The notes: generated from the letters alone by a model not told the origin. A stretch of DNA of 13,140 nucleotides from an uncultured Lachnospiraceae bacterium (GCA_949051815.1 CARQVR010000078.1:1-13140); one strand, 5' to 3'; positions 1-7,175 are shown, counted from the first letter of the stretch. Numbers and translations are program-made.

Positions 1-47
1 AAACGGTTTTCAAGACCGCCTCGTTATGACCACTTCGATACCTCTCC
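1..47 (-). tRNA. tRNA-Ser (anticodon UGA), 3' part cut off by the window edge
   Basis: Read on the minus strand from 47, this gives the 5' half of a serine tRNA. It has a 7-nt acceptor strand (GGAGAGG), the TA linker, and a D arm closed by TCG/CGA around AAGTGGTCATAA. The anticodon arm has the stem GCGGT/ACCGT and loop CTTGAAA, so the anticodon is TGA at 12-10, reading UCA-type serine codons. The variable arm, T arm and 3' acceptor strand lie beyond position 1. A near-consensus promoter 42 bases upstream supports it being expressed. Confidence 0.9.
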
Positions 48-88
48 GTGTTCGCTTTGCGCCCCGCTTCCGGTCGAGCGCAAAAATT

Positions 89-117
89 ATTCTAGCAAAG
101 ATAGACTTGCCTGTCAA
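89..117 (-). promoter_or_regulatory. Sigma-A promoter of the tRNA-Ser gene
   Basis: On the minus strand there is a perfect -35 TTGACA (117-112), a 17-base spacer, and a -10 TAGAAT (94-89) preceded by TGC, which makes an extended -10. Transcription should start near 82, about 35 bases before the tRNA 5' end. That leader is GC-rich (GCGC...GGCGC) and would be removed by RNase P. This is the strongest promoter in the window, as expected for a tRNA gene. Confidence 0.88.
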
Positions 118-135
118 CCCCGTTTTTTTATTTTT

Positions 136-1359
136 TTACCAGCTCTTTTTTAACTCCATGTTCCAGTCCAGTTTATAGGGATTATCGCCCGAATTTTTAA
201 GCATCTCATAATAGCTTCTCCGCTCTCTCACCGGAGAATCATCGGAGACGTCCGGATCTCCCTGCCAGAACTGATAACCCAACAGATAAGCATCCATCAT
301 CTCCTCCCATGAGTCATACATTTTCTGCAATCGCAGCGAATTTTCGTAAGATGCGTCCATCGCCTCCTCATAATCCATAAAACCGCAAAGATAAAAGTCA
401 GCATACAACTGATTGACCCGGCAGAAATCCCACGCGGCAATATACTCCGCTCCGATCCCCGCGCGATTCATATAATAGGCCACCACATACCGCCCCGGTG
501 TATTTCCCAGATCTATGTCTGGCTTCTCTCCGTTCAGGGCTTTGGTAATCTCATTCACAAATTGCATTTCATCCAGATCCATAAGCCCCCACTCTTCCAG
601 ATCATCCATGCACTCCTGACATTTGGCGCGGTGGCCGCCTCCGAGAAGGTCATTCACCGTCTCTATTCCGGATTTCCGGTCTGTCACATTCCAACCGGAG
701 TAGAGCAGGTACTTCACCTTGTCGGCATTCTCTTCCGTAGGCTCCAGTCCGCCCACCCACCGCCAATCGCAGCCGTTCGTGTAGGTCAGACAGGCGTAGG
801 TCGCATTAAACCAAAGCACCGTATCCGGCAGTTTTGGCGCATCGACCGTATCCGGCATATTGCCGCTCTCCTGTAACAGATCCGCCATGGTAGCCGGACG
901 GCTTTCTCTGCCGCCCGCAGCCGTTCCTTCGTTCCGCGCTGATTCCGCTCCTGCTTCCTGCTTCCCCGCAGACTCTGCTCCTGCCGCTTCCTGTGCTCCG
1001 GCGGATTCCGCTCCTGCCTCCTGCTCCCTCGCAGACTCCGCCCCTGCCGCTTCCTGTGCTCCCGCAGGTTCCGCTCCTGCTTCCTGCTTCCCCGCAGACT
1101 CCGCCCCTGCCGCTTCCTGCGCTCCCGCAGATTCCGTTCCCGCCTTCTGTTCCTCCGCAGACTCTGCTCCTGATTCCGCTCCCGCCGCTTCCGTTTTCTT
1201 CGCGGAATCCCTTTCATCTGTCCTCACGGCCCGCCCGCAGCCGGCAGGCAGAAGGGCAGACAGTATCCACGCGGCTGCCAGCGCCGCGAATCGCCTTCTT
1301 TTCCCTTTTTCCCTGGCAGCCACATTTCCATAACAACCGTTTCTTTTACTCTTCTTCAT
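136..1359 (-). CDS. Lipoprotein with repetitive linker and C-terminal DUF1266 domain
   Basis: 407-residue predicted lipoprotein of unknown function. A basic N-terminus (MKKSKRNG..KGKRRRF) is followed by a hydrophobic stretch ending LLPAGC at Cys41. Proline at -3 makes this an imperfect lipobox. Residues about 50-150 are a low-complexity Ala/Glu/Gly/Gln linker containing three 21-residue repeats. The C-terminal ~230 residues resemble DUF1266: a GW motif, AWDFCR, a GFMDYEEAMDAS segment and SWEEMMDAYLLGYQFW near the end. DUF1266 has no established biochemical role. The start was set at 1359 because GGAG lies 7 bases upstream; the reading frame extends to an ATG at 1380 with no comparable site. 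The gene overlaps the end of the preceding lipoprotein gene by 14 bases, so the two are probably co-translated. No hairpin terminator is visible before the tRNA promoter. Confidence 0.8.
   Translation of the reverse strand: MKKSKRNGCYGNVAAREKGKRRRFAALAAAWILSALLPAGCGRAVRTDERDSAKKTEAAGAESGAESAEEQKAGTESAGAQEAAGAESAGKQEAGAEPAGAQEAAGAESAREQEAGAESAGAQEAAGAESAGKQEAGAESARNEGTAAGGRESRPATMADLLQESGNMPDTVDAPKLPDTVLWFNATYACLTYTNGCDWRWVGGLEPTEENADKVKYLLYSGWNVTDRKSGIETVNDLLGGGHRAKCQECMDDLEEWGLMDLDEMQFVNEITKALNGEKPDIDLGNTPGRYVVAYYMNRAGIGAEYIAAWDFCRVNQLYADFYLCGFMDYEEAMDASYENSLRLQKMYDSWEEMMDAYLLGYQFWQGDPDVSDDSPVRERRSYYEMLKNSGDNPYKLDWNMELKKSW
946..1134 (-). repeat. Three tandem 63-bp coding repeats in the DUF1266 lipoprotein linker
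   Basis: Three nearly identical 63-bp units (1134-1072, 1071-1009, 1008-946) encode 21-residue repeats of the form ESAGAQEAAGAESAGKQEAG plus A. Each unit splits into related 11- and 10-residue halves. Degenerate relatives extend to about 1175. The unit length is a multiple of three, so copy-number change would alter linker length without shifting the frame. The composition suggests an extended spacer that holds the DUF1266 domain away from the membrane. Confidence 0.88.
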
Positions 1360-2782
1360 TATAGTACTCCGATAAGTCAATGCCGTAGGCCGTTTCCAGT
1401 TCCTGAATCAATATATTTGTCTTTTTGTCATAATTGTTGTCCCGGAGCGTAATATCACAGGTAAGGGCATATTTCTCCGCTATGATAATCCGGCAGTTCA
1501 CGCTCACTTCTCTATAGTATTCCTCCGTCAGCAGATCGGGTGTCTCATAGTCGACAATATAATACCACGCGTTATCATATCCCGACATCTGCATAATCTC
1601 ACTCTTATGGACATTTCGGTTTTCCACATCCTCATCATCCAGTTTCCGCTTATACAGTCTGTCCGCTCCCTTCCTGAACAGCGGCACATACTCGTCCGTC
1701 CCCGTCGGAGAACTGCTGATATTTACGGAAACCCCATGCATGTATGCGCTGATATATTCTTCACTTACCAAGGTCCCATAGCCCATCGGCGCCAGCGCCG
1801 GACACTGGATATTTCCGTTATCAAATGACAAAGTAGTCTGCCCCAGATACTGATATCCGTCTACCTTCGTGAGCGCCGGTTCTCCCTCTTGTGGCTCATA
1901 CACGTCCTGGGCCTCTGTCTGCCGCTCCGTTTCCGCAAGCGCCCATTCTCCGCCCGGCATAATACGCTCCAGACTGATTCCGTAACACTGTCCGAGTTCC
2001 GCAAGAATCTGCCCCGTCATTTCATCCGCCTGTATCTCGGCGATCTCCGCCTCCCAGAGCGCACCCACTCCTGCCTTTGGCACATCAAGATAAAAAAGCT
2101 TGTTCACTTCATAGGCCGTCCCAAAACTATCCTCGCCCTTCGCGGAAGCAGTCACGTATCTGTCCGCACCGTTTTTAACCACCTCGCCAAGCTGCACATC
2201 GGTATATCCCCCGATGCTCTCCCAGTCTTCCCGCACGCCTTTCAGGCTTTCGTTCAGGAAATAATACGGCAGTTCCTCATCGTCGCCGCTGAACACCGAT
2301 GCAAAAAAGCTGATTCCATGATCGTAATAACTTAAAAATCCGTCACTGTTGTCACTTCCATCGGGCGCATAAACTTCATAGGCGCTCCCATCCCCATAGA
2401 CATCCCCGACCATATATTTCTTTACGCACTGTAAAGCTGCCGCCTCCTCGTCGGAAATCAATTCACCCTTTCCGTCGTTAGTCACCGCCCCGGCTCCATC
2501 CTGCTCTTCTGTGCCGGACGGTTCTTCATCCTGCTGCTTCGATGCGGACACCCCGCTGTCCTGTTCCTCCGGCGCAGATGCCCCACCGGCCTGCTCCTCT
2601 GACACAGACGCCCCGCTGTCCTGCTCCTCTGTAGCAGCTCCCGCATCGTCCGTTTTCTCCGTCGCTGTCTTCTCACCGGCCTGCTCTTCCGTGCCGGCTG
2701 CGCTGCCGCAGCCGGTAAAAAGTGACATACATGTCACCAACATCAGAATGCCCGCCATACCCCTTCTTTCTCTTCGCTTCAT
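1346..2782 (-). CDS. Lipoprotein with 10-residue tandem-repeat linker, function unknown
   Basis: 478-residue predicted surface lipoprotein. A basic start (MKRRERRG) and a hydrophobic segment end in LFTGC, placing the lipidated cysteine at residue 25. Residues 31-100 form seven back-to-back decapeptides (TEEQDSGASV, SEEQAGGASA, PEEQDSGVSA and variants). The C-terminal ~370 residues are acidic and Tyr-rich with no motif I recognise; two segments look like related alpha/beta folds (about residues 105-270 and 300-475). A GGGGAAAGGG stretch lies just upstream of the ATG. The gene begins 90 bases after ispD with no convincing promoter between them, so it may be read from upstream. Its last 14 bases overlap the DUF1266 lipoprotein gene, which has the same anchor-linker-domain design. 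A partnership between the two products is inferred from this layout only. Confidence 0.8.
   Translation of the reverse strand: MKRRERRGMAGILMLVTCMSLFTGCGSAAGTEEQAGEKTATEKTDDAGAATEEQDSGASVSEEQAGGASAPEEQDSGVSASKQQDEEPSGTEEQDGAGAVTNDGKGELISDEEAAALQCVKKYMVGDVYGDGSAYEVYAPDGSDNSDGFLSYYDHGISFFASVFSGDDEELPYYFLNESLKGVREDWESIGGYTDVQLGEVVKNGADRYVTASAKGEDSFGTAYEVNKLFYLDVPKAGVGALWEAEIAEIQADEMTGQILAELGQCYGISLERIMPGGEWALAETERQTEAQDVYEPQEGEPALTKVDGYQYLGQTTLSFDNGNIQCPALAPMGYGTLVSEEYISAYMHGVSVNISSSPTGTDEYVPLFRKGADRLYKRKLDDEDVENRNVHKSEIMQMSGYDNAWYYIVDYETPDLLTEEYYREVSVNCRIIIAEKYALTCDITLRDNNYDKKTNILIQELETAYGIDLSEYYNEEE
2483..2692 (-). repeat. Seven tandem 30-bp coding repeats in the lipoprotein linker
   Basis: Residues 31-100 of the lipoprotein fall into seven exact 10-residue registers, beginning TEEQAGEKTA, TEKTDDAGAA, TEEQDSGASV, SEEQAGGASA, PEEQDSGVSA, SKQQDEEPSG and TEEQDGAGAV. 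Units three to five are most alike at DNA level; the outer ones have diverged. The in-frame unit length means gain or loss of copies would only change linker length. Confidence 0.82.
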
Positions 2783-2872
2783 CGTTTTTCCCTTTCCCCT
2801 CTTTGCGTTTTTCCCTGTCTTTAGACCACCGTCACTTCACCTGTATACCGCTCTTTCCCGGGCAGGCCGTTT

Positions 2873-3652
2873 TCAAAAACCGCCGCCCTCCTTCCGCTGC
2901 CGCTCCAGCAGCGCCTCCGCCACCGTCATATCCTCCGGCGTTGTCACTTTCATATTGCTGTACGACCCTTCCACCAGCCTGACCTTACAGTCCGTAAAGG
3001 TTTCCACCACCATGGCGTCGTCCGTGATGGAAATTCCATCCCGCAAAAGGCGCTCTTTCTCCCGCATCAGTCTTTCATAGGCGGAAAGAATCAGCGGCGC
3101 GTCGAAAACCTGCGGCGTCTGCACCTGCCATATGAAATTCCGGTCCGGCGTTCTGCTGGCAAAGCCGCTCTCATCCACGATTTTTACGGTGTCCTTCACC
3201 GGCATTCCCACCACGCACGCGTGATCTCTTTCCACCGCCTCATAACAGCGTTTCAGAATTTCCTCCGTCAGAAAGGGTCTCGCCCCGTCCTGAATGAAAA
3301 TACAGCCGTCGTGAACAGGCGCATACAGGTTGTCTCCATCCCGCGCTGCACCGTTCCCGACGGCCAAAAGCCCGTTATACACGGAATCATACCGCTCTTT
3401 TCCTCCGGCCACAACGGCCGTCACTTTAGAAAAGCCGTACTTTGCCACAATTTCCTCTTTTACATAAGAAATATCCTCTGCGCCGGTGACCAGAATGCAG
3501 TCATCAATCACAGAGGATTCTTCTACCGCATGTAATGCGTACCATATGAGCGGTCTGCCCCGCAAAAGCATATACTGCTTGGCAACCCCGCTTCCCATGC
3601 GGCTGCCGCGTCCCGCCGCCAGCACCACCGCTGTACATCTCTTTTTTCCCAT
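2873..3652 (-). CDS. ispD: 2-C-methyl-D-erythritol 4-phosphate cytidylyltransferase
   Basis: 259-residue cytosolic enzyme that joins CTP and MEP to give CDP-methylerythritol, the third step of the MEP isoprenoid pathway. The CTP-binding signature AAGRGSRMG (residues 12-20) with Lys25 (AKQY) is present. Also present are GGKERYDSVYNGL, the metal-site segment IQDGARPF, GMPVKDTVK, QTPQVF, ITDDAMVVE and the C-terminal NMKVTTPEDM. It is slightly longer than the usual ~230 residues because of an insertion (about residues 98-115) and a basic tail ending GGGF. A GGGAG ribosome binding site lies 7 bases before the ATG. The related ribitol-5-phosphate enzyme TarI is the main alternative; no reductase partner (TarJ) is nearby, so IspD is preferred. 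It lies 157 bases after tsaD. Confidence 0.9.
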   Translation of the reverse strand: MGKKRCTAVVLAAGRGSRMGSGVAKQYMLLRGRPLIWYALHAVEESSVIDDCILVTGAEDISYVKEEIVAKYGFSKVTAVVAGGKERYDSVYNGLLAVGNGAARDGDNLYAPVHDGCIFIQDGARPFLTEEILKRCYEAVERDHACVVGMPVKDTVKIVDESGFASRTPDRNFIWQVQTPQVFDAPLILSAYERLMREKERLLRDGISITDDAMVVETFTDCKVRLVEGSYSNMKVTTPEDMTVAEALLERQRKEGGGF

Positions 3653-3734
3653 TATTCTTCTCCCGCTTCGGGAACATGCGCCTTTTTTCGTTTTCCGGAC
3701 ATGTCCCCGCTCAATCTGACGGCACGCCCCGCCG

Positions 3735-3830
3735 CCCTTTGGGTTTATACACTCTGACCGGACTTACACCGTGAAAGATCCGGCCGGGGGCATCGTGCAC
3801 CTTTTTGGTTTATATGCTCTGACCGAGCTT
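3735..3830 (-). repeat. Imperfect direct repeat duplicating the 3' end and stop codon of tsaD
   Basis: Two 31-base copies, 3830-3800 and 3765-3735, start 65 bases apart and match at 25 of 31 positions; five of the six differences are transitions. The first encodes the TsaD C-terminus KLGQSI plus stop. Read in the same register, the second gives KSGQSV plus stop, with no start codon or ribosome site of its own. It sits in the 157-base tsaD-ispD spacer, which otherwise shows no gene or clear terminator. Confidence 0.7.
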
Positions 3831-4844
3831 CAGATTCGGCACCGCATTCAGATCATACCCGTGCCGCACACCCTTTACATACTCGTAATATCCCGCCGCG
3901 CCGATCATCGCCGCATTGTCCGTGCAAAGAAGGGGCGAGGGGTGGTAAAACGCCACATCCCGTTCCCCGCAGGCTTTCGCCAGCGCTTCCCTGAGGGCCG
4001 TGTTGGACGCGACGCCGCCTGCAATGGCAAATTTCTTTATACCGCAGGACTCCACCGCATGCATGGAGTGTTCCGTGAGCACATCTACCACCGCTTTTTG
4101 GAAGGAGGCCGCCACGTCAGCCTGACAGAAGGACTCTCCTTTCATTTCGCAGGAATTGAGATAATTCAAAACCGCGGACTTTAAACCGCTGAAACTGAAA
4201 TCATAATCGGAATCCCCCACCTTCGCTCTTGGAAATGCGATGGCTTCCGGATTTCCCTCCTTAGACACCTTATCAATCTTGGGGCCTCCCGGATAGCCGA
4301 GACCGATGGCGCGCGCCACCTTATCAAAAGCTTCCCCCGCCGCGTCGTCCCTTGTGCGTCCCAGTATTTCATATGCCCCGTAGTCCTTCACCACCACAAG
4401 ATGGGAATGTCCGCCCGACACGACCAGACAGACAAAGGGCGGCTCCAGTTCTTTATTTTCTATGTAATTGGCGCTGATATGGCCTTCTATGTGATGCACG
4501 CCGATCAGCGGAATCCCCGACGCAAAGCTGACCGCCTTCGCCGCAGACACACCTACCAGAAGCGCGCCCACAAGCCCCGGCCCGTAAGTAACCGCAATGG
4601 CGTCCATATCGGAGAGCTTTTTCCCCGCCTGCAAAAGCGCCTCCGCCATCACCTGATTGATCTTTTCGATATGCTTGCGCGAGGCAATCTCCGGCACCAC
4701 GCCCCCGTAGAGCGTATGCAGGTCGATCTGGGAAGATATCACATTGGATAAGACTTCCCTGCCGTTTTCCACAACCGCCGCTGCCGTCTCGTCGCAGGAA
4801 GTCTCCACGGCCAGAATCGTCACGGTTTTTCCGTTCTTTCCCAT
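3810..4844 (-). CDS. tsaD: tRNA N6-adenosine threonylcarbamoyltransferase TsaD
   Basis: 344-residue catalytic subunit of the t6A37 complex. It transfers the threonylcarbamoyl group from TC-AMP to A37 of ANN-decoding tRNAs, working with TsaB and TsaE in the cytosol. The ASKHA-fold start LAVETSCDET (residues 11-20) is present. So are the metal-binding HxxxH (His118-His122 in GVHHIEGH), VSGGHSHL, the DAAGEAFDKVAR segment, GGVASNTALR and the C-terminal CTDNAAMIGAAG with the metal-ligand Asp. Length is normal for the family. A GTG at 4847 immediately precedes the ATG at 4844; I chose the ATG because GGAGG is 8 bases from it. The start lies 3 bases after the stop of the upstream DUF6715-type gene, indicating translational coupling. 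TsaC is not in the window. Confidence 0.95.
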   Translation of the reverse strand: MGKNGKTVTILAVETSCDETAAAVVENGREVLSNVISSQIDLHTLYGGVVPEIASRKHIEKINQVMAEALLQAGKKLSDMDAIAVTYGPGLVGALLVGVSAAKAVSFASGIPLIGVHHIEGHISANYIENKELEPPFVCLVVSGGHSHLVVVKDYGAYEILGRTRDDAAGEAFDKVARAIGLGYPGGPKIDKVSKEGNPEAIAFPRAKVGDSDYDFSFSGLKSAVLNYLNSCEMKGESFCQADVAASFQKAVVDVLTEHSMHAVESCGIKKFAIAGGVASNTALREALAKACGERDVAFYHPSPLLCTDNAAMIGAAGYYEYVKGVRHGYDLNAVPNLKLGQSI

Positions 4845-4847
4845 CAC

Positions 4848-5423
4848 CTAATCCTCCACAAGCTCCCAGCCGAGAATTTTCCAGTGTCCGTCCCCGTCCT
4901 GTCTGAGCACAAACCGCTCTTGTGACGGCACCCGGCCGCCGCCCTGCTGTTTCAGATAAAACGTGCAGTATAATCTGGCGCAGGAATAATCATTCTGCGT
5001 AAAATATTCCACATCGGTACTGGCGGAAACCTCATAGCTTGCAACCGTGAGCTGCTGTCCCTTCATTTCCACGATATCGTCCCGCAGATCCTGCATATAC
5101 TGTTCCTGCGTCTTATTCGCCACCAGCTCCGCGTCATAAAGCATCTGTATCTTACTGGCAAGCTGCAAAAGCTCCTCGTCGGAATAGGTTTCGTTGTAGA
5201 AGCATTCCGTAATCTCCGCGTAATATTTTACCACTTCCTTTGGTGTGGGCGGATAATTATGCTCCAGATCCCGCATCAGAATGCTCTGCACCACAGTGGC
5301 CGCAATCGCCTCCTCGACTTCCTGCCGTTTCGCCCGGTGACCCAGACTATAATAATAAACCAGAATGATGGCCGCAAGAACGACCACGATAATTACCGTC
5401 TTAGCAACCTTTGAATTTTTCAT
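4848..5423 (-). CDS. Membrane-anchored DUF6715-type protein of unknown function
   Basis: 191-residue protein with one N-terminal transmembrane segment (about residues 8-28, VAKTVIIVVVLAAIILVYYY). The N-terminal lysines suggest a cytoplasmic N-terminus and an extracytoplasmic body. The body has a helical stretch with VEEAIAATVVQSILMRDLEHNYP followed by beta-rich sequence ending in HWKILGWELVED. This looks like an NTF2-like fold with a buried Trp, and resembles the clostridial family I know as DUF6715, though I could not confirm this by alignment. An AGGAGGGG site precedes the ATG. It lies 15 bases after rnz and 3 before tsaD, so it is in their operon, but the t6A context does not tell its role because it acts outside the membrane. 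Confidence 0.75.
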   Translation of the reverse strand: MKNSKVAKTVIIVVVLAAIILVYYYSLGHRAKRQEVEEAIAATVVQSILMRDLEHNYPPTPKEVVKYYAEITECFYNETYSDEELLQLASKIQMLYDAELVANKTQEQYMQDLRDDIVEMKGQQLTVASYEVSASTDVEYFTQNDYSCARLYCTFYLKQQGGGRVPSQERFVLRQDGDGHWKILGWELVED

Positions 5424-5438
5424 CTTCCCCTCCTTGTC

Positions 5439-6350
5439 TCACTCTTCCCGAAACACAAGATCCACGCTTCTGCCATCCTTTGCAGCCACGGCGTTCGGGA
5501 AAATTTTCCGCACTTCCGGCATAAACTCCTCCGGCCGGACAAGCGACGGGCTGTAATGCGTCAGCCACATTTCCTGCACTCCTGCGGATTTCGCAATCTC
5601 CGCCGCCTCGTAAAAGGTCATGTGCTTATATTCTTTCGCCTTCTGCGCCTTCTCAGGCTCTCCGTACATGCCCTCACAGATGAACAGATCCGCGCCGGAC
5701 GCGTTTCTCACAATGCTCTCCGTCGGACGCGTATCCGTGCAGTAAGTGACCCGCAAGCCTCTTCTGGCCGCTCCCAGCACCATATCCGGCGTAAAGTAAT
5801 AACCGTCCTCCTCTATTATCTCACCTTTTTGCAGGGGATTCCAGTAATTTCTGGGAATATTCAAAGCCTGCGCCCTCTCCAGATCAAATTTCCCGGCGCG
5901 GTCTATGGCAATGCTGTAACCGAAACAGGGCACGTTGTGGTTAACCCGAAACGACTCTATCCGGAATCCGCTGAAAGGGAAGACCTGCTCCGGCTCCGTG
6001 ATCTCCAGACAGATAATCTCAAAGGGCAGCTCGGGCGCGATCACCCGCAGAGAGTTGACTATTCTGGTTAACCCTCTTGGACCAATCAAAAGAAGCGGCT
6101 CCGTGCGCTCTGCATTGCCCATAGTGAGCAGCATCCCCGGAAGACCGCTGATGTGATCCGCGTGAAAGTGGGTGAAACAGATCACATCAATCGGCTTCGG
6201 GCTCCAGCCCTTCTCCCTCATGGCGATCTGCGTTCCCTCCCCACAATCAATCAGTATACTTTTTCCATTATACCTCGCCATCAGCGAAGTAAGCCATCTG
6301 TGCGGCAGGGGCATCATCCCTCCCGTACCCAGTAAACAGATATCCAACAT
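5439..6350 (-). CDS. rnz: Ribonuclease Z (tRNA 3' endonuclease)
   Basis: 303-residue metallo-beta-lactamase-fold nuclease that cuts the 3' trailer from tRNA precursors, especially those lacking encoded CCA. The zinc-binding motif FTHFHADH (His61, His63, Asp65, His66) is intact. DCGEGTQ precedes it. Later metal and catalytic segments are present: HNVPCFGYSI, the Asp of CTDTRPT, and the terminal His of WLTHYSP, preceded by HMTFYEAAEIAKSAG. Length matches the ~307-residue RNase Z class. The start MLDICLLGTGGMMPLPHRW is typical of clostridial members. AGGAG precedes the ATG by 6 bases. It lies 33 bases after the zinc-ribbon gene and 15 before the DUF6715-type gene, in one apparent operon with tsaD. 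Confidence 0.95.
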   Translation of the reverse strand: MLDICLLGTGGMMPLPHRWLTSLMARYNGKSILIDCGEGTQIAMREKGWSPKPIDVICFTHFHADHISGLPGMLLTMGNAERTEPLLLIGPRGLTRIVNSLRVIAPELPFEIICLEITEPEQVFPFSGFRIESFRVNHNVPCFGYSIAIDRAGKFDLERAQALNIPRNYWNPLQKGEIIEEDGYYFTPDMVLGAARRGLRVTYCTDTRPTESIVRNASGADLFICEGMYGEPEKAQKAKEYKHMTFYEAAEIAKSAGVQEMWLTHYSPSLVRPEEFMPEVRKIFPNAVAAKDGRSVDLVFREE

Positions 6351-6383
6351 ACGCGCTCCTACTTTCTCTCAAACAGGGGCAGC

Positions 6384-6626
6384 CTACAAAAGTTCCTTCC
6401 TCTCCCGCCGCTCCACAGGCACGGTGAATCCGGCAATCAGCTTCTCATAACACGCCTCGCACAGATCAAAGCTGTCGCTCTCCCCGTCTTTGGAACCGAA
6501 GAATCCGAAATCGTGATCCACATGGATGCACTCTTCCTTTAAAATGCCATTTTCTACCAGCAAATTTTTGCCGCAGGCATTGCAGACTACCTTGGCCAAC
6601 TTTCTGTCTTCTTTATATTCGCGCAT
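6384..6626 (-). CDS. Small zinc-ribbon protein, function unknown
   Basis: 80-residue protein with two CxxC pairs, Cys15/Cys18 (VCNACGK) and Cys56/Cys59 (LCEACYEKL). The ~40 residues between them include Cys33, His35 and His38 (ECIHVDHDFGFF). This is a treble-clef or zinc-ribbon layout expected to bind one Zn. The C-terminus is basic and acidic mixed (ERRERKELL). There is no signal peptide, so it is cytosolic. An optimal AAAGGAGG site stands 6-7 bases before the ATG. It opens the rnz-DUF6715-tsaD cluster, behind a candidate promoter. I do not recognise a named family; it could bind nucleic acid or act as an adaptor, but nothing here decides. Confidence 0.78.
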   Translation of the reverse strand: MREYKEDRKLAKVVCNACGKNLLVENGILKEECIHVDHDFGFFGSKDGESDSFDLCEACYEKLIAGFTVPVERRERKELL

Positions 6627-6689
6627 GACAATCCTCCTTTAAAGCTGCTGTCGTAACCAGTCGGTATCTTCATAGTTACTGCTGTATTC

Positions 6690-6723
6690 ATTCTAGCAGA
6701 CAAAAGGCGTAATACCAGTGGTA
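6690..6723 (-). promoter_or_regulatory. Candidate extended -10 promoter with a palindrome over its -35 position
   Basis: In the 114-base gap between rimI and the zinc-ribbon gene, the minus strand has TGCTAGAAT (6698-6690), the same extended -10 seen before the tRNA. No good -35 is present. The hexamer 17 bases upstream is CTGGTA, and it lies inside an odd palindrome TACCAGTGGTA (6713-6723, 5-bp arms around one base). That position fits an operator or activator site. Transcription would begin about 55-60 bases before the zinc-ribbon ATG. Confidence 0.45.
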
Positions 6724-6740
6724 ATTGTTCCATGCGCTGC

Positions 6741-7175
6741 CTATCTCTTCCACATAATCAATGCATCTTCCGTTGGTTTTTCATAAAACCCCGGACGAAT
6801 CCCCTCGGACACAAAGCCCAGTTTCTCATACAACCCGATGGCCGCCGCGTTACTGACCCGCACCTCCAGCGTATAGGCCGTCAGACCCGCCCGGTCACCC
6901 TCCTCCATCAGATAAGTCAACAGTCCCGTGGCCACGCCGCGCCTTCTGGCTTCCGGCGCCACCACCACGTTGGTAATATTCCCCTCTCCCGCTATCAAAA
7001 GCAGTCCGCAGCCGCCAAGAAGCTTTCCGCCCTCCTCAGCTACAAAGTACGCCGTATCCTCCTTTTCGATCATCTGCAAAAAAGAGGCCGCCGACCACGG
7101 CATGGAAAAAGTCTCCTCCTCCAAACGGCTGATAAAGGGCACATCCTCCGCCCGCATCCTGCGATATACGATCAT
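6741..7175 (-). CDS. rimI: Ribosomal protein S18-alanine N-acetyltransferase
   Basis: 144-residue GNAT enzyme that acetylates the N-terminal alanine of ribosomal protein S18 using acetyl-CoA. The acetyl-CoA-binding motif is VVAPEARRRGVATGLL (residues 71-86, Arg-x-x-Gly-x-Ala). The segment LEVRVSNAAAIGLYEKLGF carries Glu104 and Tyr116, matching the catalytic base and acid of the RimI family, followed by GIRPGFYEKPTEDALIM, also typical of RimI. Full length. Its ATG overlaps the tsaB stop codon as ATGA, so it is translationally coupled to tsaB. The tsaB-rimI pairing is common in Firmicutes and supports the call over a generic GNAT. Confidence 0.93.
   Translation of the reverse strand: MIVYRRMRAEDVPFISRLEEETFSMPWSAASFLQMIEKEDTAYFVAEEGGKLLGGCGLLLIAGEGNITNVVVAPEARRRGVATGLLTYLMEEGDRAGLTAYTLEVRVSNAAAIGLYEKLGFVSEGIRPGFYEKPTEDALIMWKR

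Noticed and set aside
121..137. T-rich tract after the DUF1266 lipoprotein gene as a terminator
   Set aside because: On the transcribed minus strand this tract reads as A, and there is no stem before it, so it is not an intrinsic terminator for that gene.
786..1364. Several overlapping open frames of 120-160 codons in alternative frames across the lipoprotein repeats
   Set aside because: The 63-bp tandem repeat lacks stops in several frames, so each repeats as Pro/Ser/Ala- or Arg-rich sequence. Only the minus frame with the signal peptide, ribosome site and DUF1266 domain makes sense.
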